A stretch of DNA of 64,000 nt from contig NC_089546.1 in assembly GCF_040115645.1 (NCBI RefSeq), positions 5,615,001 through 5,679,000 on the forward strand, in the 5' to 3' direction. Both the position numbers and the translations under genes were made by a program. Below are positions 50,700 through 62,026 of this stretch, piece after piece (position 1 is the stretch's first letter; every line of letters starts with the position of its first letter). The notes under the pieces are model-generated. The model was given only the letters and a program-made list of their open reading frames with translations. It was not told the DNA's origin and did no database searches. Source of the stretch: Euwallacea fornicatus (lineage: Eukaryota > Arthropoda > Insecta > Coleoptera > Curculionidae).

Positions 50700-51490
50700 C
50701 AAATTTTATTGACGGAAATGGAAAACCATTGGAATAAACACATTATTTCCAACGAGAAACAAGTTTATTCCGGTCGTATAAAATTCTAGAGTTTTGCAGG
50801 CGATAAAGTTATTCCAGCATCGTCTCGGCTTCTGAAGCATTTCTCGCGAAAGAACTCGTCCAGATGCTCGAAAAACTGATAGTCGGTAGGGGAGAAGTCT
50901 GGTGCGTACGGCGGAGAAGGCAGAGTCTCGTAATCGCGGTAGCTGACCAACGTTGGCCGCCGTTTCTGATTCATTTCGACGATTCGTTGACGCTACTTGT
51001 CCGCCGCATCTGTTTCGCTCAGATTCAGAAAGTCGTGACTGGTGAGACCTGCTGCAAAACACAAGTCACCGTAACCTTCTTCTTGTAAAGGCAGAAGACG
51101 CTTCAAACCAGCGATTTTTGAAATTTTCGCTCAATTCTTGCAACACCTATTCCTCGAACTTTTTCCACTTGCGGATTTGTCGCAGATGATTGGAAACTGT
51201 TCCAATTGAAACATTCAGTTCTTGTAAAAGTGCTCGAACTTTTGTACGCGGATCTGGTTCCACCGGGGCCTTTAACTGCTCAACGTCGATTGCATGCTCT
51301 GGTCGTCCACGGGCTTCATTGTCAAGGTTTATCTTGCCAACTTAAAATTGTTTGAACCAATATTGCACCGTGCGTTCATTTACCGAGTGCTCTCCAATTG
51401 CAACGACAACGTTGCAAGTGGCTTTAGCTGCGTTACTGCATTATTTGAAGTCATGGAAGAAGACCGCTCGTAGATCGTGTTTAGTTATTT
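50700..51490 (-). mobile_element. mariner transposase fragment
   Basis: Minus-strand N-terminus at ~51485-51130: HDLRAVFFHDFK, SVNERTVQYWFKQF, LDNEARGRPEHAIDVEQLKA, DPRTKVRALLQELNVSIGTV and HLRQIRKWKK, the two-HTH region of classical mariner. The middle, including the first catalytic Asp, is missing or scrambled around 51060-51130. The C-terminal block is clear at ~50960-50880 (SPPYAPDFSPTDYQFFEHL), with the D34D-type context PDFSPTDY, and ends in FYTTGINLF at ~50760. In-frame stops and a deletion make it inactive. TIRs were not resolved. Confidence 0.8.
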
Positions 51491-53074
51491 TTAACATAAT
51501 TATGTATCGCTAATACGAGCGCGAATAATTTTTCAAAAAGTTAGATATGTACAGTGAAATTCACATAATTTAAGCTTTCGAATGATGTATAACGCTTTAA
51601 TTTAAAAATGATTTGTTGCGAATAAAATTAATTGATGTAATACATGCTATAAAAAAATCCGAAACTTTACTTTAAACAGCTCATATTATATTATTCCCTT
51701 GGGAAGAAACCGGACGTGTGCTGGACTCGTGCGATCAAAGTGTGTCATCTTAAATATCGAAAATCCTTATTTTCAGCAATTTGAAGGGGTTAAACTGGGC
51801 CTTTCTTGCTTGGTAAAAACGACACGAAAATTCACGAAATTTTTTAATTTGTCATAAAATCACTTACGTCCAGATATCAGGGATTCCCCTGGATGTTCCA
51901 GTCAGTGACTTCAGATTTACATAGAATTTATTTCTTCGGTTCTGCTCAGGTCTGAACCAATGGCGGCGTTTTTCTCCTTTTTCCAACTAAAAACAGCTTG
52001 AGCTTAATAATTTCGAACTTTCGCATCACAACAACTTAGAGTAATTGCTTAAGGTTTGGGGTCGTTTTTCCCAATTAGCTGAGGGCTGTATTAAATTTAA
52101 CCCGCTTCATAAATTTTTATCAAGCAAATTTATAATACGGCCCTTTTTTTCGTTAAATGTCAGGTAGTGAAGCAGAAAATTATGGAAATACCAGGCTCAA
52201 TATCCATCAAGGGTTATTAATTATTCTATTAAGCTTCGGGTGGTGCAAGACCAAGTTGAAAAATGTGTGAAAAATTTCGGAAATAAATTATTGTCTGAAT
52301 TGAACTCAAACTCACGCTTGCATTCCATTATTAACACTCAAGTATTGTTCTGAGACATGAATCAAAAACATTCCAATAAGTGCAAATCGGGTTAGTTCAT
52401 AAGGTATTTTGTTTGTCGGTTATGTATCAGTGCTTTGAGCCGAAATAAATTTTTCAACTAGGTTTTGAAAACCAGGTTGTCTGCTGGTTTCAGCTTTAAG
52501 CTTTATTCGGGAACTGAAACATTTCTAATTTAAACTTTCCTATGTCGGAAGAAAAAGCTCTGGAAAATGAAATCCGGTGGTTTAGGTTATAGTAAGCTGT
52601 GTTGCTTGTGTAAAGGGTAGAAAGATTGAGGAAAATAGAGATTCTAAAAACACTGCACGGGTGCAAATTTAAAAATAATTGTCTTACCAATTCACGTGAC
52701 ATATGTGAAAAATGCACTTAAAGGCGAGAAAATATGCCTAACTAATGTGCACATATTTCATTGTTTCAGTTTCCATTAATTTTCAAAAAATTGAACAGTT
52801 TTAGGTTTTTTTCGGGGCGTTTCACGATATGCTCAATGCGACTTGTGCTCACACAAATTACTATTTTGTTAATTAAAAGGGATATTTCGGGATTGCACCG
52901 CTGCCTTAATTTTTTGACCTGCTTTTTTCGCATTTTGCCTCTCAAAATACACTTCCGCGCAAAATTCAATAATCATTTCAACACTTCCGATTATTTTTCC
53001 TTCGTGATATCATAAAGCGACGCTTATGATGTTATTATTTGTGAATTGTCAGATGAAATCGGAAATGTGCATTA
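51491..53074. other. unassigned AT-rich sequence
   Basis: No gene recognised. The stretch 52955-53070 just outside the next transposon is related, in inverted orientation, to 56815-56960, so it belongs to a longer repeated unit. Confidence 0.45.
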
Positions 53075-54357
53075 AACACCGCCTTTTTTTCATTCAAGAT
53101 GAAGGAATCGTACGTAAAGCGAAAAAACTAAAAACCGCAAAATTACATTTTCGCACTAAAAACGGATGATACAATTAAAAATGAGTAAAAAGACTAACGG
53201 CAGCTTCCATTCTCCGTCGCATTCCTGTTATTACATTTCGAATTTCTCATTGAGGAATGATTTCCCACCCTTCAGCCCAAGAATTTCGTAAATCTTCCAA
53301 TATTTGCGATCGCCGTACCCTTCCCCCTTTTTCGAGCGCGGCCCACGTATTTTCCATTGGATTCATGTCAGGACTTCTTGCAGGCCAGCCCGCAGTTTCA
53401 ATTTCAGCTTTATGCAGATACTCTTAAACAACTCCAGCGACATGGAATGGCGCATTGTCCTGCATTAATAAAAGCTGAGGGCTCACAAATGGGACGAAAG
53501 GCATCATGAGGAATTCGAGGATATCTGTAAAATACCTGGCAGCAATTAGAGATCCACGACTGATAATCGCCAGTTCCATAGAGGCGCTTAGATTGATGCC
53601 ACTCCAATTCGTCACAGATTCTTCATTAAAATTGATTTTTGGTGAAAAATTCCAGGATGCAAACCATTCGCCTGACGTCCTCCATGCCTTCCTGCGTCCA
53701 CTTGGAGATTTTAAGCAAAATCTAGTTTTATCCGAGAATAATACCAACGTCTGATCGGCGTTAGCCCAATTAAGATCTTGTTGAGGAAATCTTAATCTCT
53801 GAATATTGTTCTGTGGTGAGTAGAGGTGCAGTAGCTGGAAGGTGAGATGTTAATCCATACTCACTAAAGCTCCTTTTCACTGTACGTTCAGATACTGGAA
53901 CGTTTTTGAAGGTTTTTAGAAGGAAATTTAAATTAGGACCAGTAGTGTGCCGATTCCAAAGAGGACGCAACCGCAAAAAAAAAAACAGTAATCTCTTGCA
54001 GAAGTTACCCTCGGGCGGCTTGGTCTTCTCCTGTGGGAATAACTACCATCTTCTTGTAGCTTATTTGCGATTTCTCTTTGACGAAACCCTTTTTTCATTA
54101 GAGCTGTCGCTCTAATTGCTTCTTCATTACTTAACTGTCTGCTCTGCGGCATGATACAGAAATACAATAATGTTTGTGAAAACTGCTGTAATACCATGAT
54201 ATTGGGGGAAGTAAATCCTATATTTTTTAAAATAAAGAAACACGTTACTATTCGAAATGAAAATAAACAGCATTATGTTTTCGTGTTAAATTATTCTTTT
54301 TTATTTCATGGTAAAAACCGAAAATTATGTTTAACGCAGTTGAAAAAAGTGGTGCGT
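53075..54357 (-). mobile_element. Tc1-like transposon, nearly full length but decayed
   Basis: Ends AACACCGCCTTTTTTTC (53075) and, on the other strand, ACGCACCACTTTTTTC (54357) form short TIRs next to TA. The minus-strand transposase starts MPQSRQLSNEEAIRATALMK at ~54150 with an HTH (KGFRQREIANKLQEDG). It continues NRHTTGPNLNFLLKTFKN (~53955) and VLFSDKTRFCLKSPSGRRKA (~53745), then RYFTDILEFLMMPF and LLLMQDNAPFHVAGVV near 53440. A frameshift and an A/T-rich insertion near 53980 break the HTH from the rest. It is the same family as 55918-56806. Confidence 0.85.
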
Positions 54358-55340
54358 TAATGTATACGAGTGTTGTTTACATTGGTTCCATTGTTGGTTT
54401 AAAGCTTCCCGACCATTCGATGACTTACCATGACTGAATTTAAGAGACATTTCAGTAGATGGCCACTGCCCCAAGATGTTTGTTTCTCCGCTGATTTTAA
54501 TTTCCTTACTGTTTCATTTTTTTAATTAAAGGAGACACTCGACAGCTGGACCTTACAGAAAATCATGAGCGTCCATTTAATTTTTCTATTTATTCCCAAG
54601 AGTTTTTTTTTTTAACTGAGGTGTGCCTTTGTTTTACTAATTTTCCAATGTTTAAGTCGGTGATTTTCCATTTTAACTTCCTCAGGTTACTCATTTACAA
54701 ATAAAAAAAATACTTAGAGGATGCACTTTGGACAAGACTATAAGCTATTTTTAAATTTTAATCTAAGCCAGGGAAGTCGAAAAAAGTACTTAAAATTTTT
54801 AAGAAACTGGATGTGAATGTTAAACTAGTAAATGACGTACTGAAGTAATTGGTGGTTATTAAAAAAAACCTCAAATATGCCATAGAATATCAACGAAGTC
54901 GCGTCTGGAATCAATAATGCATCTGTTGATCAGATGTTTACTTACACACATACGTACACAGTAAATTGCTGAATCGATGCTTTAAACTCATGATTAACCG
55001 TCTTTTGCAAATTTTCTCCTATGATCACCCGTTGTATCATCTCAGTTTCGATCCATTTCTGGGGCTCCATCTAGCTGGGCTTTTTTTCGAAGTTCTTGGA
55101 ATTTTAATGAATATTTAAGTGCTTTAATTTAGATTATTTCAGGTTACTTATTAAATTTATTATTAAACTTCATTAAAATTTAATTATTAACTCGCAATCT
55201 CCTTGAAAAAAACTTTAATTATACATTATAAGTAGCTTCTTCAGATTACTTAAAATTTATTATTTGAGATTTATCCAATGTACGAAATATGTTTCCGGAT
55301 GAGGTTGCCAAAAGGAAAAAGTTTCTTATTTTTCACTCAC
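54358..55340. other. unassigned AT-rich sequence
   Basis: No gene or transposon end was recognised between the Tc1-like copy and the hairpin at 55341. Confidence 0.45.
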
Positions 55341-55401
55341 ACCGGGATGTCTTCCATTAAAAATTTTTGCAAGAAAGTGCAAAAATGGAAGACATCCCGG
55401 T
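55341..55401. repeat. perfect 18 bp inverted repeat with 25 nt spacer
   Basis: ACCGGGATGTCTTCCATT at 55341-55358 is exactly complementary to 55384-55401. Being perfect in a region of decayed elements, it is either young or maintained. It directly precedes a transposase fragment on the + strand, so it may be two transposon ends meeting head to head. Confidence 0.8.
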
Positions 55402-55477
55402 AAGAATCTGAGCCATCCCTACGAGACGAATGTGATACCTAAATTCATGGAGATTGGATCCGTTGCTTACAAAAAAA

Positions 55478-55880
55478 TATGAATGAGACAACGCACTGTT
55501 ACCAACGAGGCTGCACAGATTGCAATTTCGGGATATATTGAACTGGATCATGCAAATCAAGAAAAGTTGATTTCAAGCACCCGAGAATTAGAAGGAACAT
55601 CAGGTATTCCACGTAGCAGTATTCAAAGGATTTTGAAATAGCATAATTTCCATCCCTATAAGATGCATCTTATTCATGAGCTCAATGACGATGATCCAGA
55701 TCACTGGATTCAATTTTGTGAGGTGATGACTGAAAGCATTTTGATCAATCCCAACTTTCTTATATTCTCCATGTTTTTCTGACGAACGCACATTTTTTCT
55801 GAATGGCTTGATTAATACACATTTCACATTATCCATAAAAATTCAATGTATGTTCTGGAATTTTGGAAAATCTTATTGTT
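55478..55880 (+). mobile_element. DUF4817-family transposase N-terminal fragment
   Basis: The + strand frame reads RTVTNEAAQIAISGYI, then RELEGTSGIPRSSIQRILK, a stop, NFHPYKMHLIHELNDDDPD and IQFCEVMTESILINPNFL, then a frameshifted RTHIFSEWLD. This is the second HTH and the start of the catalytic part, equivalent to 40650-40900 in the 1.95 kb element. It breaks off where the next Tc1-like copy begins. Confidence 0.75.
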
Positions 55881-55917
55881 GGACCTTTTTTCTGCCCGAT
55901 AACCTGACGGGTGAATC

Positions 55918-56806
55918 TTGCTAATGCCCTACGGGATCGGCATGCTACTGGCTCTAATTTGAATTATCTTCTACAAAACTTCAGAAATGTTCTCTTATCT
56001 GAGCATACACTAAGAAGAACACTTAATGAGTATGAATTATATCACTCCCTAGCTACTGGTTCACCAGGGAATACAATGTGCAGAGATTAAGATTTGCCAG
56101 AGAACATCTAAATTGGATTAATGCTGATTAGATGCGCGTATTATTCTCGGGTGAATGGAAATTTTGCCTAAGATCTCCACATGGACGTGAGAGGGCGTAG
56201 AGGGCGCCAGGCAAACGGTTGGAACTCTGCAATTTTTCACCAAGAACCAGTTTTAATGGAGGTTCCACGACGGTTTGGGGTGGCATCAATCTAAACGCTT
56301 CTATGGAACGAGTGGCGATCGGTCGTGATTCTCTAATTGCTGCCAGGTATATTACAGATATCCTCAAATTCCTCATGATGCCTTCCGTCTCATTTGTGAG
56401 CCCTCAGCTTTTATTAATGCAAGACAATGCGCCATTCCATGTCGCTGGAGTTGTTTAATTGTATCTGCATGCAGCTGAAATTGAAACTGCGGATTGGCCT
56501 GCAAGAAGTCCTGACATGAACCCAATGGAAAATATGTGGAACGTGCTCGGAAGACGAGTGAGAGTACGGTAACCACAAAGATTGGACGACTTGCGAAATT
56601 CTCTGGTCGACGACTGGGAAACGATTCTTGAAGAAGAAATTAGAAATGTCATAACAGAAATGTTCCGGAGAATGGAGTCTGTAGTTAGTTTTTTTTATTA
56701 ATTTTTGAATGTATTATCCGTTTTTGTTGCAAAAATGGGATTGGGCGATCTTTAGCTTTTCGCTTTATGCACGATCCTTTCGTCTTAAATAAAAAAAGGT
56801 GGTGTT
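55918..56806 (+). mobile_element. Tc1-like transposon, 5'-truncated, inverted partner of 53075-54357
   Basis: The + strand transposase begins mid-gene (DRHATGSNLNYLLQNFRN). It continues VLFSGEWKFCLRSPHGRERA, FSPRTSFNGGSTTVWGGINL, RYITDILKFLMMPS and LLLMQDNAPFHVAGVV-stop, then IETADWPARSPDMNPMENMW, LDDLRNSLVDDWETIL and FRRMESVVSFF-stop. The right end GGTGGTGTT (56806) is followed by TA and matches the left end of the minus-strand copy. Several stops are present. The HTH half is missing, replaced by the DUF4817-family fragment. Confidence 0.85.
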
Positions 56807-57064
56807 TAACACATATTTTCGATTTTATCTAAGAGTTTTCTCATGGTAGTATCATAATTGTTGCTCTGCAATATTGCGAAGCAAAAATAATGCGAAATAG
56901 TAAAACGGCCCTTAAATTTTGCCCGGAAGTGCATCACCATTTCCGGTTCTGTTATCGTCTGTTGCCTTTATATTATTTATGTTTCCATTCCACTTCGTTT
57001 TTTGTTGCTCTATGTGTAGCAATACAATTCTTTTCTAGCATTCCGAATTTTCTCTACCCCGCTT
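56807..57064. other. repeat flank
   Basis: 56815-56960 is the inverted match of 52955-53070, outside the Tc1-like ends. No gene. Confidence 0.45.
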
Positions 57065-57326
57065 TCAGTGTTCCTTGTTAAATGAGTGTCTCTGCCTCTT
57101 CTTCAGGTAAACGTACGAAATCATATTTAATTTGGCCCCCGTTTGCTTCTTTGGTATTTTGATGGTCATGCTCTGGGTGTTCTGAATCATATTTTTTTTA
57201 TGGCAGCCGCTCTTTCGGCATTGTCTATCAACTCGACTCTTGAGACAAAAAAGCGCCGTGCAGTTGATGTATAACTCAGATATTTGTGTCAGATTTTCCC
57301 AGGAGAAAACACAGACGTAGCTGATC
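57065..57326 (-). CDS. candidate terminal exon of an unidentified gene on the minus strand
   Basis: An acceptor-like TCTGCTTGCAG ends at 57327. The frame in phase 2 then reads ISYVCVFSWENLTQISELYI, NCTALFCLKSRVDRQCRKSG and CHKK, and continues with basic residues to a TGA at 57065-57067. Cysteine spacing (C-x5-C-x8-C-x3-C after YIN) is faintly like the end of a zona pellucida domain, where a hydrophobic strand with a C-x-x-x-C pair precedes the cleavage site. That resemblance is weak and no upstream exon was identified. It could equally be a chance ORF in repeat DNA. Confidence 0.25.
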
Positions 57327-58148
57327 CTGCAAGCAGACGATACGGCGATACTAGCAAGATTCACAAATACAAGAATGGTTTCCGGGCACTCTATTTAACA
57401 TGCTCCAAATGGAAAATCGACATAACTGGAGAGTAAAAAAGTGATTTACTTAAGAGTAGACATGGATAAGGAACCAACACGGCAAAAACATGTCGAGAAA
57501 CCAGGAACGAAGCAAGTGCAACAAGGATGCTCCTGCGTCCCACAATTGGAAAAACATCAAAATTCCTCTTCCTTTTCGTGCAATTAGCCAAATCTTTACT
57601 TTAAATAATGAGGTTAATTGCCAGATAGGGATTCTTGTAAATTAACCTAGAAACCTGCAAGGGAGAAAGGAAGAGAGCCGATAAAGAAATAAGTATACAG
57701 GATAGTAGAGCCCTCTGCTAACAAGGGGACTTCAAACCAAGAATTTGGGAAATTCCACCAACTTGTATTTAGACACTCGAGAACGTGAACTAAACATAAA
57801 AAGGGGACCCGATTGAACAATCAGTTTCTCTACTTACTAAATCTGCAGTAACTTGAATAATATAGAATTGACCCTCGTGCAGAACGGAGTCGGAGTAATA
57901 AATCTGAAGGTGAATTTTCTCGATTCTGGAAAACACTCGACCTAAACCCGACGGTTTCCAGTCTGGAACGATCAGCTAATTTTATTTTGGATCGAAGTTA
58001 TAAGCCTGTAGGTCAATACATGTCGGGTCGAAGTATGCAGGTTTCCCATTCTTACTTCAGCACCGTTCAATTTTTGTTTACCTCTAATCTTGTATTCTTT
58101 GTTTAAACATTTGCTCCCTTATCATCCCTAAGTTTCTCTCCGCTTATA
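57327..58148. other. unassigned sequence
   Basis: No gene or transposon recognised. Confidence 0.4.
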
Positions 58149-58753
58149 CAGTGCGGCCCATAAAGCCCGCATCGTGTGGGAAATTCTTTTATTTATGAAT
58201 TTGGGCAAGTTTTGTCCTCGAGTTGAGGCTCAGAAATTACGAAAAATGACATCCAAATTGACAAACAAAGAACTGTTAAATTGCAAGTTTCTCCGAAAAC
58301 TTCTTCACAATCTACCATTATTCTAAAAATTTTGAAAAGTCACAAAAGTCCTTCAGTTTCTTATTTTCTACCCATATGCTTGTTTTCAAAATTCTCGGAC
58401 GATTTAAATAATAATTTTTTTGTATTCCCGCATTTACGATGTACTTGCAAATGCGGGAATGCATTTTTTTTTTAAATTTAAGTTGTCCGAGAAAGTTAAA
58501 AATTAGCATAGGGGTACAAAATAAGAAACTGAGAAGTGAGAATGATTTTTCAAAATTTTGAGATGTAACTGTAGATTTTGAAGGTTTTTGAAAAAAAAAA
58601 TGCAATTTGACAGTTACAGACAGTCGCTTGTTTTTCGATTCGCATGTCATTCCTCATCACTTCTGGAGCACAACCCGAAGACAGAGTCAAAATTGACCTA
58701 AATTCACAAGTAAAAGAATTTTCCACATGATGCGGACTTTATGGGTTACACTG
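58149..58753. mobile_element. 605 bp foldback MITE with TA target duplication
   Basis: Nearly the whole element is one inverted repeat. The left end CAGTGCGGCCCATAAAGCCC matches the complement of the right end, CAGTGTAACCCATAAAGTCC. The arms can be followed inward to the hinge at about 58425-58462, where ATTCCCGCATTT is followed by AAATGCGGGAAT. TA flanks both ends (58147-58148 and 58754-58755). It has no coding capacity; the ORFs inside are reflections of the palindrome. Confidence 0.9.
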
Positions 58754-60605
58754 TAGACGTTTTTGCCTACTTGAAAAAAAACTCTTATTGCCGCTTGCAA
58801 ATTTCCACTCCAAGGGTGGGTTATAAGGCTTTCCAATTATCAGCAAAATAACCCTAGTTTGTGGCTCACTTTGGAGCGTTTAGACAGGTGAAAATACAAT
58901 GCACAATGCGGTTATCCAAGCAACTCGTCCGCAAGGCTAAAATCTGCATATGGCTTGATTAAAGTAATAAATTAAACATAAATCCATACTATTCGAGGTT
59001 CCCTCTCGTACTAACCTCTGCAATACAGACATATTAATGGAAACTGATTTAAGCCCACCGAACACAATATTACCCAGTTGGGAAACAACATTCAATTTTC
59101 AAGTTCCGATCGACACAAAAAGTCCAATCTTCGTCTAATGATAAAATCGATAAGCCGGGTTAGTAGTAGAAGCTTTGAAAACGATCGTATTTCTTTTAGT
59201 TTCAGCATTTTTCAAATATGTAATGTGGCGAGCTTGACGCAAATTTCTTGAAAAATTCATGGTCCAGAATTTGGCTAGAGCAACGGGATAATGCCTGTGG
59301 GGTAGTAAATAATTCGGATCGAGCCCCTTTGCATTTGTTTTCATGTTAGACGGTAATAAATATTCATGTATGCTGGCCAAACATGAAGCGGATGGTAATT
59401 GTAACACACATACTACAAAATTGCTTCTCCATTGTAGGAAATGCATTATTAATACGGTCTGAGCCATTTGCATATTTCCATGCGAGTGAGCTGAATTTCT
59501 TCCAAATTTGACCGCTTAAGCTCGTAAGCTTCATGTGGGATTTTTGACCTAAACAATTGCGATAAAATTCAAATTTTCCCTCAATACTCGTGCGTGAAAA
59601 TAAGGGACCATTAAGGGCTTACCCTGAGCGCAATACGTGGCCCAAATCCCATCGTATATTTAGAAAACAATATTTCTGCATTACCATACATATTACTTCT
59701 ATGTATATCGTAAAATTTCTTCCAGCTCCCGTAATCAAAAAAACCTTTTTCTATAGGAAATCATAAAGAGAGGCATTGAAGGAAAGAAATACCTGCATTT
59801 TTGGTGGCGAAAATGGCACGATTCTATTAAAACATCAAGCCGAATTAGATTAAGGCGTAGGATTTTAGCCCTTAAAGTGACCCTAACAGGTTGTGCTTTG
59901 CATACGTAGTGTGATGTAACCGAGTGAAAAATGTTTTCCTTTGGGTTTGAAAACGGTAGAAAGGGTACAGGGTTAGGACAATGAATGATAATATAATCCT
60001 GGGGCTTGTCGAGGATTCGGAATTTGGATCTGGGTAAAAATGACTTAAGATACGCCAGCAAGTAAGGTAGCTTAGAGCTCTTTTCGGGCAAGATCCCAGA
60101 TTCATCCTAATGAGGAAAACCTAAAAAACTGATAGAGGAAAAATTTCACAGTCGCAGTGAGGAGCATAGAGCAGAAGCTTGGATTATGGTTTTGAAACGT
60201 GAGTAAAAAGCAGAATGTCAACGGTGAAAAACTTTCCCAAGTTTGACCAAGTGACTGTGCCTGCTTCGTCAATATCGTTTCTTTACTTAAATTTGAATAA
60301 CAAAATTTCAAATTATTCTTTGATTCACATTTCAAAACTATTAAGGTTGGCATAGAAAATATAAAACAGAAGAGTATATGAAAAACAGGCGATCAAAAAC
60401 AACTATTTTATTCTCTACACACAGGGCGATCCATTGGGAATGGGACGCGACGCAATCCGACACACGGGAGAACCAAAAAGGACCAATAAGTCAAATACCA
60501 TACTTTATAAAAAATAATTGTTTTTATAAATTTTTTAATTTTTTATAATTAAAATGGATATTTTCTGATTCAGTGTTGGGCGACGCATTTTACTTCATGC
60601 AGATT
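58754..60605. other. unassigned sequence
   Basis: ORFs at 59135-59473 and 59735-60091 on the minus strand show no domain that I recognise. A transposon-like end CAGGGCGATCCATTGGG starts near 60423. Confidence 0.4.
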
Positions 60606-61481
60606 CGGGGTGTTTCAGGAGGAGATGTACAAACTTCAATGTATTATTCTACATTTAATTGTAAACACAAAAGGTCCTATAAACATATGTCCGGAAAGGC
60701 TTCGGTTAGGATACACAGGGCGATATGTGTTAATTTTGATTTTTTTTTTTAATATTTCGAAAACGGTCGTTGGTATTTCAAAGAAATTTGACAGAGAAGA
60801 GCTCGCCATTAAAAGACATCTTCAGCAATGAAAGTAAATATAATCTGTAAGCGGCCACCGTTGGAAAAGCGGTAACAAAACACCGTATCAGCATAAACAA
60901 CGAGGGTAAACAGTTTTGGTATTTTTGGAGCTCGCATTCAAGACCAAATTTATACGACGAAACGACTAAAAACTAAAATAATATTCTGATTAAAGCGTAT
61001 TAGTGCATTCAAAAGAAATTTAAAAACGTCTAAAAGTCAACTGTCATAATACATATGATAACTTAATAATATTATTACCGTTTATTTCTCGAAAACAACA
61101 CACTTTGCCATAAATGTCGACGAGTAAAATGGGTTGGAATTTTAAAAATCAGGAAATCGTGTTCAAAAAAATAATGACGTCCCATTTTTCGGTCTATTTA
61201 ATTGTAAAAACTGGTGTTACATACGCCACTGCTTTCAAATTTAATTTATTTTCATTGAAAAAGATGTCTTTTCATGATGAGTTCTGGTCTGCCAAATTTA
61301 TTTAAAATGACAACAACCATTTTTGAAATATTAAAAAATAATAATTTTCAAAATTTACTTTTATCGCCCTTTATTCCCTAAACGAAGCCTTTCCGGACGT
61401 ATGTTTATGGGAAGTTTTTTGCTTAGAATTAAGTATAGAATAACATATTGGAGTTTGTACGTATCCTTCTGAAATACCATG
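60606..61481. mobile_element. 876 bp long-TIR element
   Basis: Arms of about 230 bp: the left 60606-60840 and right 61245-61481 are inverted complements with scattered changes. Shared words include GTACAAACT, CATAAACATA, GTCCGGAAAGGCTTCG, AGGGCGATA and AAAAGACATCTT. The tips are CGGGGTGTTTCAGGAGG and, on the other strand, CATGGTATTTCAGAAGG. The centre of about 400 bp has no recognisable coding sequence. No clear target duplication is seen; the next element starts two bases after its right end. Confidence 0.8.
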
Positions 61482-61483
61482 TG

Positions 61484-62024
61484 TAGCGCGTGAATGAAAT
61501 AGGGGGACATATTTTAAGGTATGATTTTATATTCAAAAATATGAAAAAAACTTGGTATAAACATGGGATCCAGAAACCCTCGAAGGATGCCCCCACGAAA
61601 TGCAGATAGGCGTGCGTAACCAAGGGGTAGATATATTTATTTAACACATTCCTGAATTCATTAATTTTTATAACAATTTAACAACGGAATATGATTTCTT
61701 GTCTGAAATTACATAGAAAAGATACTCTTGATAAATAGTTGTTGGAGGAACCGTTTAAGAGATATGCTGTTTTAAAAGAAACGTGGCAAGGTAAGAAGCT
61801 GATATTGGATAGTGAAATTATCTAGCAAAAGAAAACTTGTTTTTTTGATATGAAGTTAATTTGAAAAAAATCCAGTTCAAAATCAACATTTTTTGGGGAC
61901 CACCTTCGGAGGGGCGTAGCTCGCTTAGAGTCTTTTGGGGACCCACATTTCGCCAATTTGTCTTTATATTTCTGAATGTAAAATCAGTCCTTAAAATATG
62001 TCCTCCTATTTCACTTACACCCTG
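61484..62024. mobile_element. 541 bp MITE abutting the previous element
   Basis: The left end (GTGAATGAAATAGGGGGACA at 61490) and the complement of the right end (CAGGGTGTAAGTGAAATAGG, tip at 62024) continue as an inverted repeat for about 130 bp, sharing ACATATTTTAAGG and GATTTTA. Both ends are flanked by TG (61482-61483 and 62025-62026) rather than the usual TA. No coding capacity. Confidence 0.75.
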
Positions 62025-62026
62025 TG

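Noticed and set aside
50864..51088. + strand ORF across the mariner fragment
   Set aside because: Antisense of the mariner transposase C-terminus, whose SPTDYQFFEHL block is on the minus strand.
58318..58650. 110-codon minus-strand ORF
   Set aside because: It lies within the 605 bp palindrome and reflects its inverted arms rather than a gene.
59135..60353. Several 77-118 codon minus-strand ORFs
   Set aside because: No recognisable domains, no convincing splice sites and overlapping frames; not supported as genes.
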